From assembly GCA_014376785.1 (NCBI GenBank), contig JACMQW010000010.1:1-49404 (forward strand): 49,404 bases of DNA, given 5' to 3'. Below, in pieces: positions 34,823 through 43,237 of the stretch. Under the pieces are notes generated by a model. That model made no database searches, was not told the origin of the DNA, and was given only the letters and a program-made list of their open reading frames with translations. Numbering within the stretch: position 1 is the first letter of the stretch; each line of letters begins with the position of its first letter. Made by a program: the position numbers and the translations under genes. Source of the stretch: Oligoflexia bacterium (GTDB lineage: Bacteria; Bdellovibrionota; UBA1018).

Positions 34823-34900
34823 GACGATTTCAACGAGGCGCGAATTCAGCCTCCGTCGCCGCTTGTCAGAGTGAATGACCTCCCTTACCCTAAGAGTAGA

Positions 34901-36037
34901 GTGAATGATTTAGAGTGGTACCTTAGCATCGGGGGAAAACAATCCGGGCCGCACGCGGCTCGTGAAATTGTTGAGCTCGTGCGATCGGGTAAAATACCCA
35001 GCACTGCTCAGGTCACGGCTGCTCGGATGTCCGGTGACTGGGTTACCGCAAAAGACATGGTCGAAGCTTACGACGAACTCTTCGCCAAGAAGACGGCCGA
35101 ATTTCCTGCCTTTACAAACTCCGCTAGCCCGAAAGGCGATGGGAGTTTCCAGATTCCCCCGAGGCCCACCGAACAGCTCGAGCGATCGAAAATCATTAAT
35201 TTGAGCGAACTCAATGCCGAGCGAGCGCCCGACCCGACCGACGCGCTTTTCCAAGCGATCCAAGCGGTCCGCGAAAAATCTCAGCAAAAAGCTGTCGCAC
35301 CTGTTTCTTCAATCGGCCATTCCTCCCACCAGCGCGAAGGTCCGGGACAAGTCAGACAGATTTCAAAAGGCGGCGGATCACCGCAACTGATTTTGATTCT
35401 CACGCTCGCCGCGATTTTCGGACTCACCGTGTACGGGATTGCCGCGCTGACGGGGAACAAATCCGCCTCTGAGGCAAAAAATGGCGGGAAAAACTCGGAA
35501 GCGAAGAAATCGGATTCCGCAGACACGGCTTCCGGTCGTACCGCTCGTTCGCTCCCCGCTGAAAAGAACTCAGAGCGTACCCAATCGAATGGCCTGCTCG
35601 ACTCCGGCGGTTCCGGTTCCCGATCAGCCGCCCCGTCTCAGGTCCGAAATGAACCTCGACTGGGAAATTCGGGCTCAAACCAAAACGGTCGATTGGGCAA
35701 TAGTGGCTCATTTGGCAACAGCGGAGCTGCAAGTTACAGCGGCTCTGCAGGCAATAACGCAGGAGCTAATGCACGCCCCCCTACCGTCTTTCGGACTCCG
35801 CCGAACGATCGCCTGGAAAAAGGCGGCGGTGCCCGTTACCGAGATGAACGAGACCCTCCTGCGGAGGCTTCGCCGTTCGAAGGCGCAGAAATGGACGACT
35901 CAGATACTGACGCTCGTAATCAAGATGCCGACCTGATCGCAAATCCGGTCGATCCTTCTCAGGTCGCGCCGATGAATCCAGACGGAACCACCGTGGCTCC
36001 GGGAGCTTATCCGTACGAATCCGGCTCTCCCCAGTAG
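34901..36037 (+). CDS. GYF_2-domain (DUF4339) single-pass membrane protein
   Basis: The frame is open from a GTG at 34790, but that codon lies inside the preceding terminator. I chose the GTG at 34901 (VNDLEWYLSIGGKQ, 378 residues), with TAAGAG upstream; GTG 34871 is the alternative. Residues about 1-55 form a GYF_2 domain (EWYLSIGGKQSGPHAAREIV, GKIPSTAQVTAARMSGDWV), a small fold seen in cytosolic domains of bacterial membrane proteins and thought to bind proline-rich partners. A hydrophilic linker follows, then one TM helix at about 165-185 (LILILTLAAIFGLTVYGIAA). The external part is a long Asn/Gly/Ser repeat region (RLGNSGSFGNSGAASYSGS) with an acidic C-terminus. Function unknown. Confidence 0.68.
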   Translation: MNDLEWYLSIGGKQSGPHAAREIVELVRSGKIPSTAQVTAARMSGDWVTAKDMVEAYDELFAKKTAEFPAFTNSASPKGDGSFQIPPRPTEQLERSKIINLSELNAERAPDPTDALFQAIQAVREKSQQKAVAPVSSIGHSSHQREGPGQVRQISKGGGSPQLILILTLAAIFGLTVYGIAALTGNKSASEAKNGGKNSEAKKSDSADTASGRTARSLPAEKNSERTQSNGLLDSGGSGSRSAAPSQVRNEPRLGNSGSNQNGRLGNSGSFGNSGAASYSGSAGNNAGANARPPTVFRTPPNDRLEKGGGARYRDERDPPAEASPFEGAEMDDSDTDARNQDADLIANPVDPSQVAPMNPDGTTVAPGAYPYESGSPQ

Positions 36038-36084
36038 GTCGCGCCTTGCGAAAGGCCACGTCTGACGAATAGACTCGGCTCCTA

Positions 36085-36786
36085 ATGAAAGCTCCGACGT
36101 CTTCCCTTCCCCATTCCGGCATTTTTATCTCCTTCGAAGGAACGGAAGGGGCTGGAAAATCGACCCTCATATTAGCGCTTGCGGAGCGGCTCATCGACGA
36201 GGGATTTCAAGTCGTCACCACGAGGGAACCCGGTGGCTCCGCTGTCGCCGAAAAAATCCGCGCACTCATTCTGGGCGAACCCATGGATGCTTGGACGGAA
36301 GCTTTCTTGTACGAAGCCGCGCGAGCAGAACACCTGGCTAAAACCGTCGTTCCAGCACTGCGGAGCTCAACGAAGCAAGATCCAGTCATCGTTCTTTGTG
36401 ACCGCTTCACAGACTCGACTCTCGCCTACCAGGGAATGGCGCGAGGCCTGGACTGGAAGACTCTGAAAAAATTAAATGCCATCGCGACTGCGGGACTGAA
36501 ACCTCGCCTCACTGTTTTTGTCGACATCGATCCTGCGCAGGGACTGAAGGATGCCAAAGATCCAAACCGGTTCGAAGCCGAAGGAACTGCTTTTCAAACG
36601 AAAGTCCGCAAAGGATTTCTGAAAACGATTCGCGAGGAACCCGGACGGTTCTTAAAAGTTCAAGCGAGGTCAGGATCTCCCGAGCAAATGGCACACGAAC
36701 TTCACGGGCGCATCGTAAAGAAAATTCCGAGCTTGAAAAAGAATGTGAAAAAGTCGAGTCCGAGGCCGTCGAGGCTGAAAAAATGA
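36085..36786 (+). CDS. tmk: Thymidylate kinase
   Basis: Phosphorylates dTMP to dTDP in dTTP synthesis; cytosolic. The 233-residue protein has the P-loop FEGTEGAGKST (Lys25), TREPGGSAVAEKIRALIL (the DR[EP]-type substrate loop), the DRFTDSTLAYQG motif and the LID region after VDIDPAQGLKD. The TAYQG-like segment and GTEGAGK pattern fit bacterial Tmk. The C-terminus has an extra basic tail (KNVKKSSPRPSRLKK) of about 20 residues beyond the usual end. The holB ATG overlaps the tmk stop (ATGA), giving a coupled pair; thyA lies elsewhere in the window. Confidence 0.95.
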   Translation: MKAPTSSLPHSGIFISFEGTEGAGKSTLILALAERLIDEGFQVVTTREPGGSAVAEKIRALILGEPMDAWTEAFLYEAARAEHLAKTVVPALRSSTKQDPVIVLCDRFTDSTLAYQGMARGLDWKTLKKLNAIATAGLKPRLTVFVDIDPAQGLKDAKDPNRFEAEGTAFQTKVRKGFLKTIREEPGRFLKVQARSGSPEQMAHELHGRIVKKIPSLKKNVKKSSPRPSRLKK

Positions 36787-37889
36787 GCACGAAAAAATCA
36801 TCCAAATCCTCAAAATTAGATTCCCCGCTTCCGATTGATCCCGAACTTCTAGAGGCTCATCGCCACCCGGTTCTGGATGCGCTCGATCATTGGAAAGAGA
36901 ATGGAAAAATTCCACCCGTGCTCATGCTTTCTGGGCCGAGGGGTTGTGGAAAAAGAGACATCGCCTTTTTCATTGCGCAGACCCTGCAGTGTGAAAACTC
37001 CGGATTATCTGACAGTCCACCGAGTCTCTTCGGAGGTTCTGTTGACCCCGGGGTGGGTCGGCCCCGGCCGTGCGGTGAATGCGGCCCCTGCTTAAGAAAC
37101 CTTTCTGGCCAGTCTCTCGACTTTAAAGAAATCACATTGGCAGCCGACTCCAGCACCCTTAAAATCGACCAATTTCGAGAGATGAAAGAGACGATGGGTT
37201 TTTCGAGCTTCGATGGAAGCTACCGTATTTTTCTCATTACAGATGCGGAAAAGATGACGGTCCAAGCGGCGAACTCCTTGCTGAAATTACTCGAGGAGCC
37301 GCCGGAAGGCTGGATTTTCCTTCTCACGGTTTCGGACCCAGCCCTTCTGCCATCGACCGTCGTATCGCGGTGCCAGATCCTCAGGCTTCGGCCCTTACCT
37401 GAATCGGTGCTACGGCCGATGCTCGAGCGCCGCGAAATTCCCGCGGACCGAATCGAAATCGCCACACTCCTCGGCGAAGGATCCCTCTCTCGCGCACTCG
37501 AAATCGCGGAAGATGAGGCGTGGGAAATGCGCAGCACGCTCATGAGATTCTTAGTGCTGCCTCAGTCTGTTTTTCACGAGCTCATCGATTATGCGGCGAG
37601 TGATTCCGCGAACTTTCGCATGATGCTTGACTCGTTTGAGCTGATCTTGAATGACCTCGTGATTCACGCGAAAGAACCGGCCGCCTCCTTCCGAAATTTT
37701 GATGCAAAGTCTGTGATCACGGAACATCAGAAACTTTGTGTTTTGAGAAAAGGCGGATTGGACGCGGCACAGGCGTTTTGGATTGAGAGAGCAGAGCGGC
37801 TTTTTCGCATGAGACGCGAAATCACCGTTCCTCTGAACCAAAAGGTCCTGGCGACTGACTTTCTTTCTCCGTGGCTAGATGCCGTCTAA
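36783..37889 (+). CDS. holB: DNA polymerase III delta-prime subunit
   Basis: Clamp-loader subunit of the AAA+ family. The 368-residue protein has a degenerate P-loop LSGPRGCGKRDIA (about 45-57). A zinc-binding module CGECGPC (with an upstream Cys at about 60) is typical of delta-prime and DnaX. Then follow SSTLKIDQFREMKE, FLITDAEKMTVQAANSLLKL (sensor/Walker B region), LEEPPEGWIFLLTV and the SRC motif STVVSRCQILRLRPL, which supplies the arginine finger. The C-terminal domain is helical. It overlaps tmk by 4 nt, a common bacterial arrangement. Confidence 0.92.
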   Translation: MSTKKSSKSSKLDSPLPIDPELLEAHRHPVLDALDHWKENGKIPPVLMLSGPRGCGKRDIAFFIAQTLQCENSGLSDSPPSLFGGSVDPGVGRPRPCGECGPCLRNLSGQSLDFKEITLAADSSTLKIDQFREMKETMGFSSFDGSYRIFLITDAEKMTVQAANSLLKLLEEPPEGWIFLLTVSDPALLPSTVVSRCQILRLRPLPESVLRPMLERREIPADRIEIATLLGEGSLSRALEIAEDEAWEMRSTLMRFLVLPQSVFHELIDYAASDSANFRMMLDSFELILNDLVIHAKEPAASFRNFDAKSVITEHQKLCVLRKGGLDAAQAFWIERAERLFRMRREITVPLNQKVLATDFLSPWLDAV

Positions 37890-37967
37890 AAGCGGTTTTT
37901 AGCTGCAGTTTTAACTTTAGAGATGGACTGCCCTGCTTGACCGAACGATTTAATCGAACCTTTTTTC

Positions 37968-38303
37968 TTAAAGCACTGCCCCCGACTTGAAAGACAGTCG
38001 CCCGCTGAGCAGGTGAAAAAAAAGCAGGGCATCTGCGCGCAGGCTGTAAAGGGGTTGGCGGAAACTCGCCGGTCGATTTTTTTCGATAAAAAAATGGGAA
38101 GCCCAAGTAGACCCATAACCAAAAAATGGGACCAGGTAGATTCGACCCCAGTCGTGAGTGATCACGATCGTGACGAAGGTTGCGAAAACAAGGCAACTTC
38201 CAAGAAAATGAGCCTGTTTCGTCCCCGAAGCAGAATGCTCGCTTAAATAGAACGGATAAAAATCATCAAACCGCGTGAACTTTGCGCGAGGTGGCGATTC
38301 CAT
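37968..38303 (-). CDS. DUF962 / Mpo1-like membrane protein
   Basis: A 111-residue small membrane protein. FDDFYPFYLSEHSASGTKQA at the N-terminus is the family hallmark (Y-x-x-x-H-x-x-x-x-x-x-x-x-H). It continues with helices (HFLGSCLVFATFVTIVITHD, LVPFFGYGSTWASHFFIEKN), RPASFRQPLYSLRADALLF and HLLSGRLSF. Yeast Mpo1 of this family is an Fe2+-dependent dioxygenase that alpha-oxidises 2-hydroxy fatty acids; bacterial members are less studied. The conserved His residues suggest the metal site is kept. Its ATG directly follows the glpD stop (TAAATG), so the two are translationally linked. Confidence 0.83.
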   Translation of the reverse strand: MESPPRAKFTRFDDFYPFYLSEHSASGTKQAHFLGSCLVFATFVTIVITHDWGRIYLVPFFGYGSTWASHFFIEKNRPASFRQPLYSLRADALLFFHLLSGRLSFKSGAVL

Positions 38304-40070
38304 TTAGGTGCGGTGTCCAGAGTCACGCGCGAGGATCTGCCGCTCCAGTTTCTCGACTGCTCGCACACGTTCGGGTTCTGCAAATCCACGTTCTTCCGCC
38401 CACACGCGCGACAGTGATGGGATCCAATCTCGTGCATGGTCCTGGCGTCCGAGGTAGAGCGGAAGTCTGCGGAAATAAAAATCGTCCAAGCCCAGCACCA
38501 TTTCGAAACGAATGGCGTAACGAAGTTGGGATTCAAGGTAAGGAAGTCCCGCGGGACTCGGCCGAGACTCCGAGAACTGCGCATGCAGTTCCAGAACCGT
38601 CCGCGCATCAGCGCCGTAACGCTCAATCAGGGCATTGATCGAAGCGACTTCTGCAGCTCCGAGCCCGAGGCGCCTTGCCTCCTCGACCTCCGCGCGAAAT
38701 CCATCGATGGCTTCCCGAGTGACCGCCGAACTCATCGGCCCTTCAGTCTGCGCTTGGTGCCATGCCGGAACTCGAGCGGCTCGGTCCTGCCAGAAATCTT
38801 CACGCCAACTCTCCAGCGCATGGTCCACGATCTCGAGCGCCATCGTCCGGTGGGTCGTGTACTTCCCTCCCGCAACAAAAGTCGTGTGACCAGGCCCCGG
38901 ACCGATGTGATGTTCACGACTGACTTTTGAGAGGGCAGCTCCCCCGCCTCCCGCGTGACTCCCAAACTCCGGATCCATCAGCGGACGCACGCCCACATAA
39001 CGAGAGATGATGTCTGCTTCGGTGAGTTTTAACTCTGGGAAATACCGCTTGAGTAAACGCAGTAAATAAAGAATGTCCTCGCCCTCTGCGAGCACCGCAT
39101 CGGGATCATTCGGAGACGGCCCGTCGGTCGTGCCGACGATGACGACGCCCGATCCGAAATCTTCGCGCGGAATCACAAACGAAATGCGCCCGTCTTCTTC
39201 ATTCGACAAAAGCAGCGCGCCGGGCACCGGAAAACGCTCTTTTGCAAAAACCAAATGAGTTCCGCGCGATGGCTTTAACCACGGCATCCACTTGCCTTGC
39301 GGGTCGATGAACTGCTTCTTCTCCGCAACCGGAGCGCCCTGCAAAAGCAGGTCGCCCATGAGGTCCGTATAAGGACCGACGCAAATCACGGTGTGGTGGG
39401 CCCGTACAGTATGCGAGTGACCTGATTCGACGTCTCTGCATTCGAGGCCGCGAATCATGCCGTCTTTCCAGAGCGGCGAGATCGCTTCGAAACGCGTCAC
39501 GACGGCAGCTCCAAGTTCGGACGCAGCTCGCGCGTTTTCGACGCACATCACGTCGTCCCACATCGAAGCGTCGTAATAGGTAAATCCGCCGACTAAACCC
39601 TCTTTTTTCAGGCTCGGCAGTTCTTTCGAGATCTCGCTCTTCGAAAGCCGGCGGTGAAAATGAGGCGCCCGAAAAAGGGAAAGTAAATCATAGAGCCAGA
39701 GACCGAGCGAAATGAGATTTTTCCCGCGCGCATCGGACTGATAAACCGGGAGGTAGAACTTTAGCCAGCGCACCATATTCGGTTGCGTGCGAATCAAATG
39801 CGCTCGCTCCGACAAAGATTCGAAGACCAACTTAAATTCGAAATTTTCTAAGTAGCGAAGTCCGCCGTGCACCAACTTCGATGAAGCGGAGCTCGTGCCC
39901 GATGCGAAATCGTGCTTTTCGATCAACGCGACTTTTAAACCGCGCGACGCCGCATCTCGGGCCACCGCGGCACCGGTGATCCCACCACCCACGACTAAAA
40001 AATCAAAAGTCTCTGCAGCGAATCGCTCAATCGACTGATTTCGGCTGGCGAACGAAAATTCCGAGTTCAT
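38304..40070 (-). CDS. glpD: Aerobic glycerol-3-phosphate dehydrogenase
   Basis: Flavoprotein at the inner face of the membrane that oxidises glycerol-3-phosphate to DHAP and passes electrons to quinone. The frame is open to 40169, but the ATG at 40070 (MNSEFSFASRNQSIER, 588 residues) is the sensible start. The FAD-binding Rossmann motif is FDFLVVGGGITGAAVARDAA (about 22-41). The family block SSASSKLVHGGLRYLENFEF follows (about 63). Later landmarks are GGFTYYDASMWDD, THLVFAKERF, IVGTTDGPSPNDP, and ISRYVGVRPLMDP. The C-terminal domain is helical. The start overlaps the 3' end of aspS by 44 nt. Confidence 0.94.
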   Translation of the reverse strand: MNSEFSFASRNQSIERFAAETFDFLVVGGGITGAAVARDAASRGLKVALIEKHDFASGTSSASSKLVHGGLRYLENFEFKLVFESLSERAHLIRTQPNMVRWLKFYLPVYQSDARGKNLISLGLWLYDLLSLFRAPHFHRRLSKSEISKELPSLKKEGLVGGFTYYDASMWDDVMCVENARAASELGAAVVTRFEAISPLWKDGMIRGLECRDVESGHSHTVRAHHTVICVGPYTDLMGDLLLQGAPVAEKKQFIDPQGKWMPWLKPSRGTHLVFAKERFPVPGALLLSNEEDGRISFVIPREDFGSGVVIVGTTDGPSPNDPDAVLAEGEDILYLLRLLKRYFPELKLTEADIISRYVGVRPLMDPEFGSHAGGGGAALSKVSREHHIGPGPGHTTFVAGGKYTTHRTMALEIVDHALESWREDFWQDRAARVPAWHQAQTEGPMSSAVTREAIDGFRAEVEEARRLGLGAAEVASINALIERYGADARTVLELHAQFSESRPSPAGLPYLESQLRYAIRFEMVLGLDDFYFRRLPLYLGRQDHARDWIPSLSRVWAEERGFAEPERVRAVEKLERQILARDSGHRT

Positions 40071-41895
40071 CAAGTTGCTCTTTCGTGACCAGGCTTGGCG
40101 TTTCAGACATGAGATCCGTACCACTTGCGGTTTTTGGAAAAGCGACCACTTCACGAATCGCGCTCGCACCGCACATGAGCATCACCAGACGGTCCACACC
40201 GAAAGCAAGCCCGCCATGCGGAGGAGTTCCATATTGCAAAGCTTCGAGGAAAAATCCGAACTTCTCTTTCGCTTCTTCCGGAGTGAGACCAAGCAGTTTA
40301 AACATCGCGCTCTGCACATCAGATCGATAAATCCGCAGTGATCCGCCGCCCACTTCGACGCCGTTTAACACGAGGTCATAAGCGGAAGCTTCGATCCGGT
40401 CGAGGTTTGTTCCCGCAATAAAATCATCGAAGAATTCTGGACGTGGGCTCGTGAAAGGATGGTGACACGCAAAAAAGCGTCCTTCCTTGTCATCGAATTC
40501 GAGCAGTGGGAAATTCACAACCCAGAGGAAAGCATACTTTTGGTCCACAGGTTTTGGAACAACCCCGAGCTTCTCGCCCACTTTCAGTCGAAGCGCACCC
40601 AATGCGTCGAAGACGACTTTTGCTTTCGCGTCCGCCACGCAGAGAACAAGATCACCGACCTTCAATCCGAGTTTCGTTTTCAGAGCCGACTTCTCAGCGT
40701 CAGTCATGAACTTCGCCGCCGGGCTTTGGATGTCGACTTCCGATGCGTTGCCGGTCGCCGATGGAACGACCTTCATCCAAAGAAGACCTTTTGCTCCGTA
40801 AGGTCCGACGAATGCGGTGAGCTCATCGAGGTCTTTTCGAGAAAATTTCTCGGCTGCGCCAGGAGCAATGATTGCGCGAATCGCGCCGGGAATGCCGCGA
40901 TTATTTTTCTGAAGTGCATTCGAGAAAACTTGGAATTCGGATTTTTCGAAAACTCCGGACAGGTCGTTTAACTCCAGACCGAACCGAACATCGGGCTTGT
41001 CGGAACCGAAGCGCTCCATCGCTTCATGGTAAGACATGCGCGGGAACGGAGCAGAAATCGTCACGCCGAGCACTTCTTTCCAAAGTTTCTGGATCATGCC
41101 TTCGAGAATCGGGAAGAACGCCTCTTCATCCATGAAGCTCTGCTCGATATCGATTTGGGTGAATTCAGGCTGACGATCCGCTCGCAAATCTTCGTCCCGA
41201 AAACAGCGCGCGATTTGGTAGTAGCGATCCATCCCGCTGATCATCAGAAGTTGTTTCAGGGTCTGGGGAGACTGCGGGAGGGCGTAGAACGTGCCCGGGT
41301 TCATTCGCGATGGCACCACAAAGTCGCGAGCGCCTTCCGGCGTGGATTTATAAAGAATCGGCGTCTCAACGTCACAGAATCCTTGGCCATCGAGGTAATT
41401 TCGGACGATCGAAAGAACCTTAGCGCGAGTCAGGAGATTCCGCTGTAAAGGCCCGCGACGCAGATCCAGATAACGGTATTTCAATCGCAGGTTTTCGGAT
41501 GCGTCCGACTCGTCTTCGATCGCAAAGGGAGGAGTCTTTGCTTCCGACAGAATTTCCAAGTCCGAGCAAATGATTTCCACTTCGCCCGTCGCAAGCTTCG
41601 TATTCGTCATCCCTTCCGGACGAGCGCGCACTTTGCCTTTGATCCAAACCACGAATTCGCTCCGGAGTCGGCCGGCGCGCTCATGCGCTCCGTCACTGCC
41701 CGCGACCGCCGGGTCAAAAACAATTTGGGTGAGGCCATAACGATCTCGGATATCCGCGAAAATGAGTCCTCCGTGATCTCGGCGCTTACTGATCCATCCG
41801 CAAAGGGTGATTTCTTCGCCTAAATTCTTCGCGCGAAGTTCGCCGCAGTGGTGAGAACGGACCGTTCGCTTAACCTTCTTGATCTCGGGATTCAT
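40027..41895 (-). CDS. aspS: Aspartyl-tRNA synthetase
   Basis: Class II synthetase charging tRNA-Asp. The 622 residues match the bacterial type. The N-terminal OB-fold anticodon-binding domain contains ITLCGWISKRRDHGGLIFAD and RYGLTQIVFDP. Motif 1 region: RNYLDGQGFCDVETPILYKS, then TPEGARDFVVPSR. Motif 2: RYYQIARCFRDEDLRADRQP, then EFTQIDIEQSF. A GAD insertion domain occupies about 290-430. Motif 3: PPHGGLAFGVDRLVMLMCGA near the end. Whether it also charges tRNA-Asn cannot be decided; no gatCAB is in the window. The 3' end overlaps glpD. Confidence 0.97.
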   Translation of the reverse strand: MNPEIKKVKRTVRSHHCGELRAKNLGEEITLCGWISKRRDHGGLIFADIRDRYGLTQIVFDPAVAGSDGAHERAGRLRSEFVVWIKGKVRARPEGMTNTKLATGEVEIICSDLEILSEAKTPPFAIEDESDASENLRLKYRYLDLRRGPLQRNLLTRAKVLSIVRNYLDGQGFCDVETPILYKSTPEGARDFVVPSRMNPGTFYALPQSPQTLKQLLMISGMDRYYQIARCFRDEDLRADRQPEFTQIDIEQSFMDEEAFFPILEGMIQKLWKEVLGVTISAPFPRMSYHEAMERFGSDKPDVRFGLELNDLSGVFEKSEFQVFSNALQKNNRGIPGAIRAIIAPGAAEKFSRKDLDELTAFVGPYGAKGLLWMKVVPSATGNASEVDIQSPAAKFMTDAEKSALKTKLGLKVGDLVLCVADAKAKVVFDALGALRLKVGEKLGVVPKPVDQKYAFLWVVNFPLLEFDDKEGRFFACHHPFTSPRPEFFDDFIAGTNLDRIEASAYDLVLNGVEVGGGSLRIYRSDVQSAMFKLLGLTPEEAKEKFGFFLEALQYGTPPHGGLAFGVDRLVMLMCGASAIREVVAFPKTASGTDLMSETPSLVTKEQLDELGIFVRQPKSVD

Positions 41896-41932
41896 AGTTC
41901 CCGATTCTAGAGAAGATCTGTCGACTTCTCAA

Positions 41933-43237
41933 TCACTTCTTACGGCGACGCTTGGTTCGGCCTCGACGTTTTGCGACGCGCTCTTGATACTGAAGCGAAG
42001 TCGCCGGCTCGAGCTTATACGGAGGTATGGTCACCGAAGCCATTTGGGCTTTCGAAGCCAGACCCTGATTGCTCGTGAGGGCATTCAGCGTAGGCTTCGC
42101 AGTCGCATCGCTCGTATCTGCATCGATCGACGCAAGCTGGCGGCTGGCCATGGAATCCTCTGCGCTTTCTTCATCCGTCGCTTCCGAAGCCTCGCCGGGA
42201 GCTGCATTGTTCACCATTAAGCCCTCGTCGTCACCGCCGTCCTCATCTTCTTCCAGGTTTGGATCGGACATGCAGCCGGGCACTCCGGGCCCGCTGCCAA
42301 CGCGAATGTGAAAATGGTCGCGATGTCCCTTTGCATGACGAATGAAGCGCCGAACTTTCGACCACTCCGGATCATCCTTCGCGTATCGATCGAGCATGCG
42401 AATATTTTTTTGATCGGTGAAAATAATTTTGATGCAAGCAAAGGGGTTTTTGAAAACTTTTTTCAAAAACCACCAGTTCGATGCCACGTAAAACGTCTTC
42501 GTGAATCGCTCTTCTGGAGCAAATCCCGCGCGGGGATTGAAAAAAGTCACATCGATGTCTTGGCCTGAAGTGTGCGACTTGTGGGCGCGACGGCCGGAAC
42601 GTCCCGCAACGCAGCCTCCCCGCGGAGCGGAGGCATCCCCCATAATGAGACGAGCCCGCTCGAACTCTGGCTCATGAAATTCACGCTTGATTTCGCGACC
42701 CACCCATTCGATGGCTCCGACCATCGGATCGGTTCCGAAATTTGAACAGCGGAGTTCGTTTCGAATTTCGATTCGATTCAAAGGTGAAGCGATGATCGGC
42801 CTACCCTCGACTAAGAAGCCATTACTGGTATTGCAGAAAGCCTGATTGCCGTGACTTCCCATGTTTTCCGAAACACTGAGCAGCGGATCAACCCGTCCCG
42901 ACTTCACGTTTTCGGTGTACTCGCGCTGAGCCGGAGTCATCCCATCGCAGAAAGTCCACTTTTGACGATCCGGAGCGCAACCATTGCTTCTCCCGCCGCC
43001 GCGTCTCCGACGCCCTTTACGAGCGATCGACGCAGGTACACGTCCGGTAATTTGGTTCGAACAGCAGCGATAACCTCGGTAAGCGAATTCCGGATTCCAT
43101 TTTGCGCAGAAATCGATCGGCGGTTCGCCGGCAACTGCGGGAAGAAAATCACTGAATGGGCCCGAAGCAGGAATTTCGGTCGCTAAGGCCTGCCCGACTG
43201 CCAGCAAAGCGAAAACAACGAGCGCGCTCAATCGCAT
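41933..43237 (-). CDS. MepA-like LAS-family murein endopeptidase (M74)
   Basis: Periplasmic zinc peptidase of the LAS type that cuts D-Ala-mDAP or related peptidoglycan cross-links. I chose the ATG at 43237 (MRLSALVVFALLAVGQALA, a signal peptide; 434 residues) over the longer frame at 43282. The zinc/catalytic motifs are AHKSHTSGQDIDVTFF (His-x(6)-Asp) and KGHRDHFHIRVG (His-x-His), as in MepA. Several Cys (FCAKW, RCCSN, GCAPD, FCDGM, FCNTS, RCSNF, GGCVAG) suggest disulfides. It has a long acidic then basic C-terminal tail (about 320-434, ending RVAKRRGRTKRRRKK) not found in classical MepA (about 275 residues). The 5' end overlaps srkA by 10 nt. Confidence 0.85.
   Translation of the reverse strand: MRLSALVVFALLAVGQALATEIPASGPFSDFLPAVAGEPPIDFCAKWNPEFAYRGYRCCSNQITGRVPASIARKGRRRRGGGRSNGCAPDRQKWTFCDGMTPAQREYTENVKSGRVDPLLSVSENMGSHGNQAFCNTSNGFLVEGRPIIASPLNRIEIRNELRCSNFGTDPMVGAIEWVGREIKREFHEPEFERARLIMGDASAPRGGCVAGRSGRRAHKSHTSGQDIDVTFFNPRAGFAPEERFTKTFYVASNWWFLKKVFKNPFACIKIIFTDQKNIRMLDRYAKDDPEWSKVRRFIRHAKGHRDHFHIRVGSGPGVPGCMSDPNLEEDEDGGDDEGLMVNNAAPGEASEATDEESAEDSMASRQLASIDADTSDATAKPTLNALTSNQGLASKAQMASVTIPPYKLEPATSLQYQERVAKRRGRTKRRRKK

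Noticed and set aside
34790-34900. GTG at 34790 as start of the GYF_2-domain gene
   Set aside because: The codon is inside the stem of a strong terminator; later GTG codons at 34871 or 34901 are more credible.
37822-38196. Alternative minus-strand frames over the DUF962 gene
   Set aside because: They lack family motifs, whereas the 37968-38303 frame matches DUF962 from end to end.
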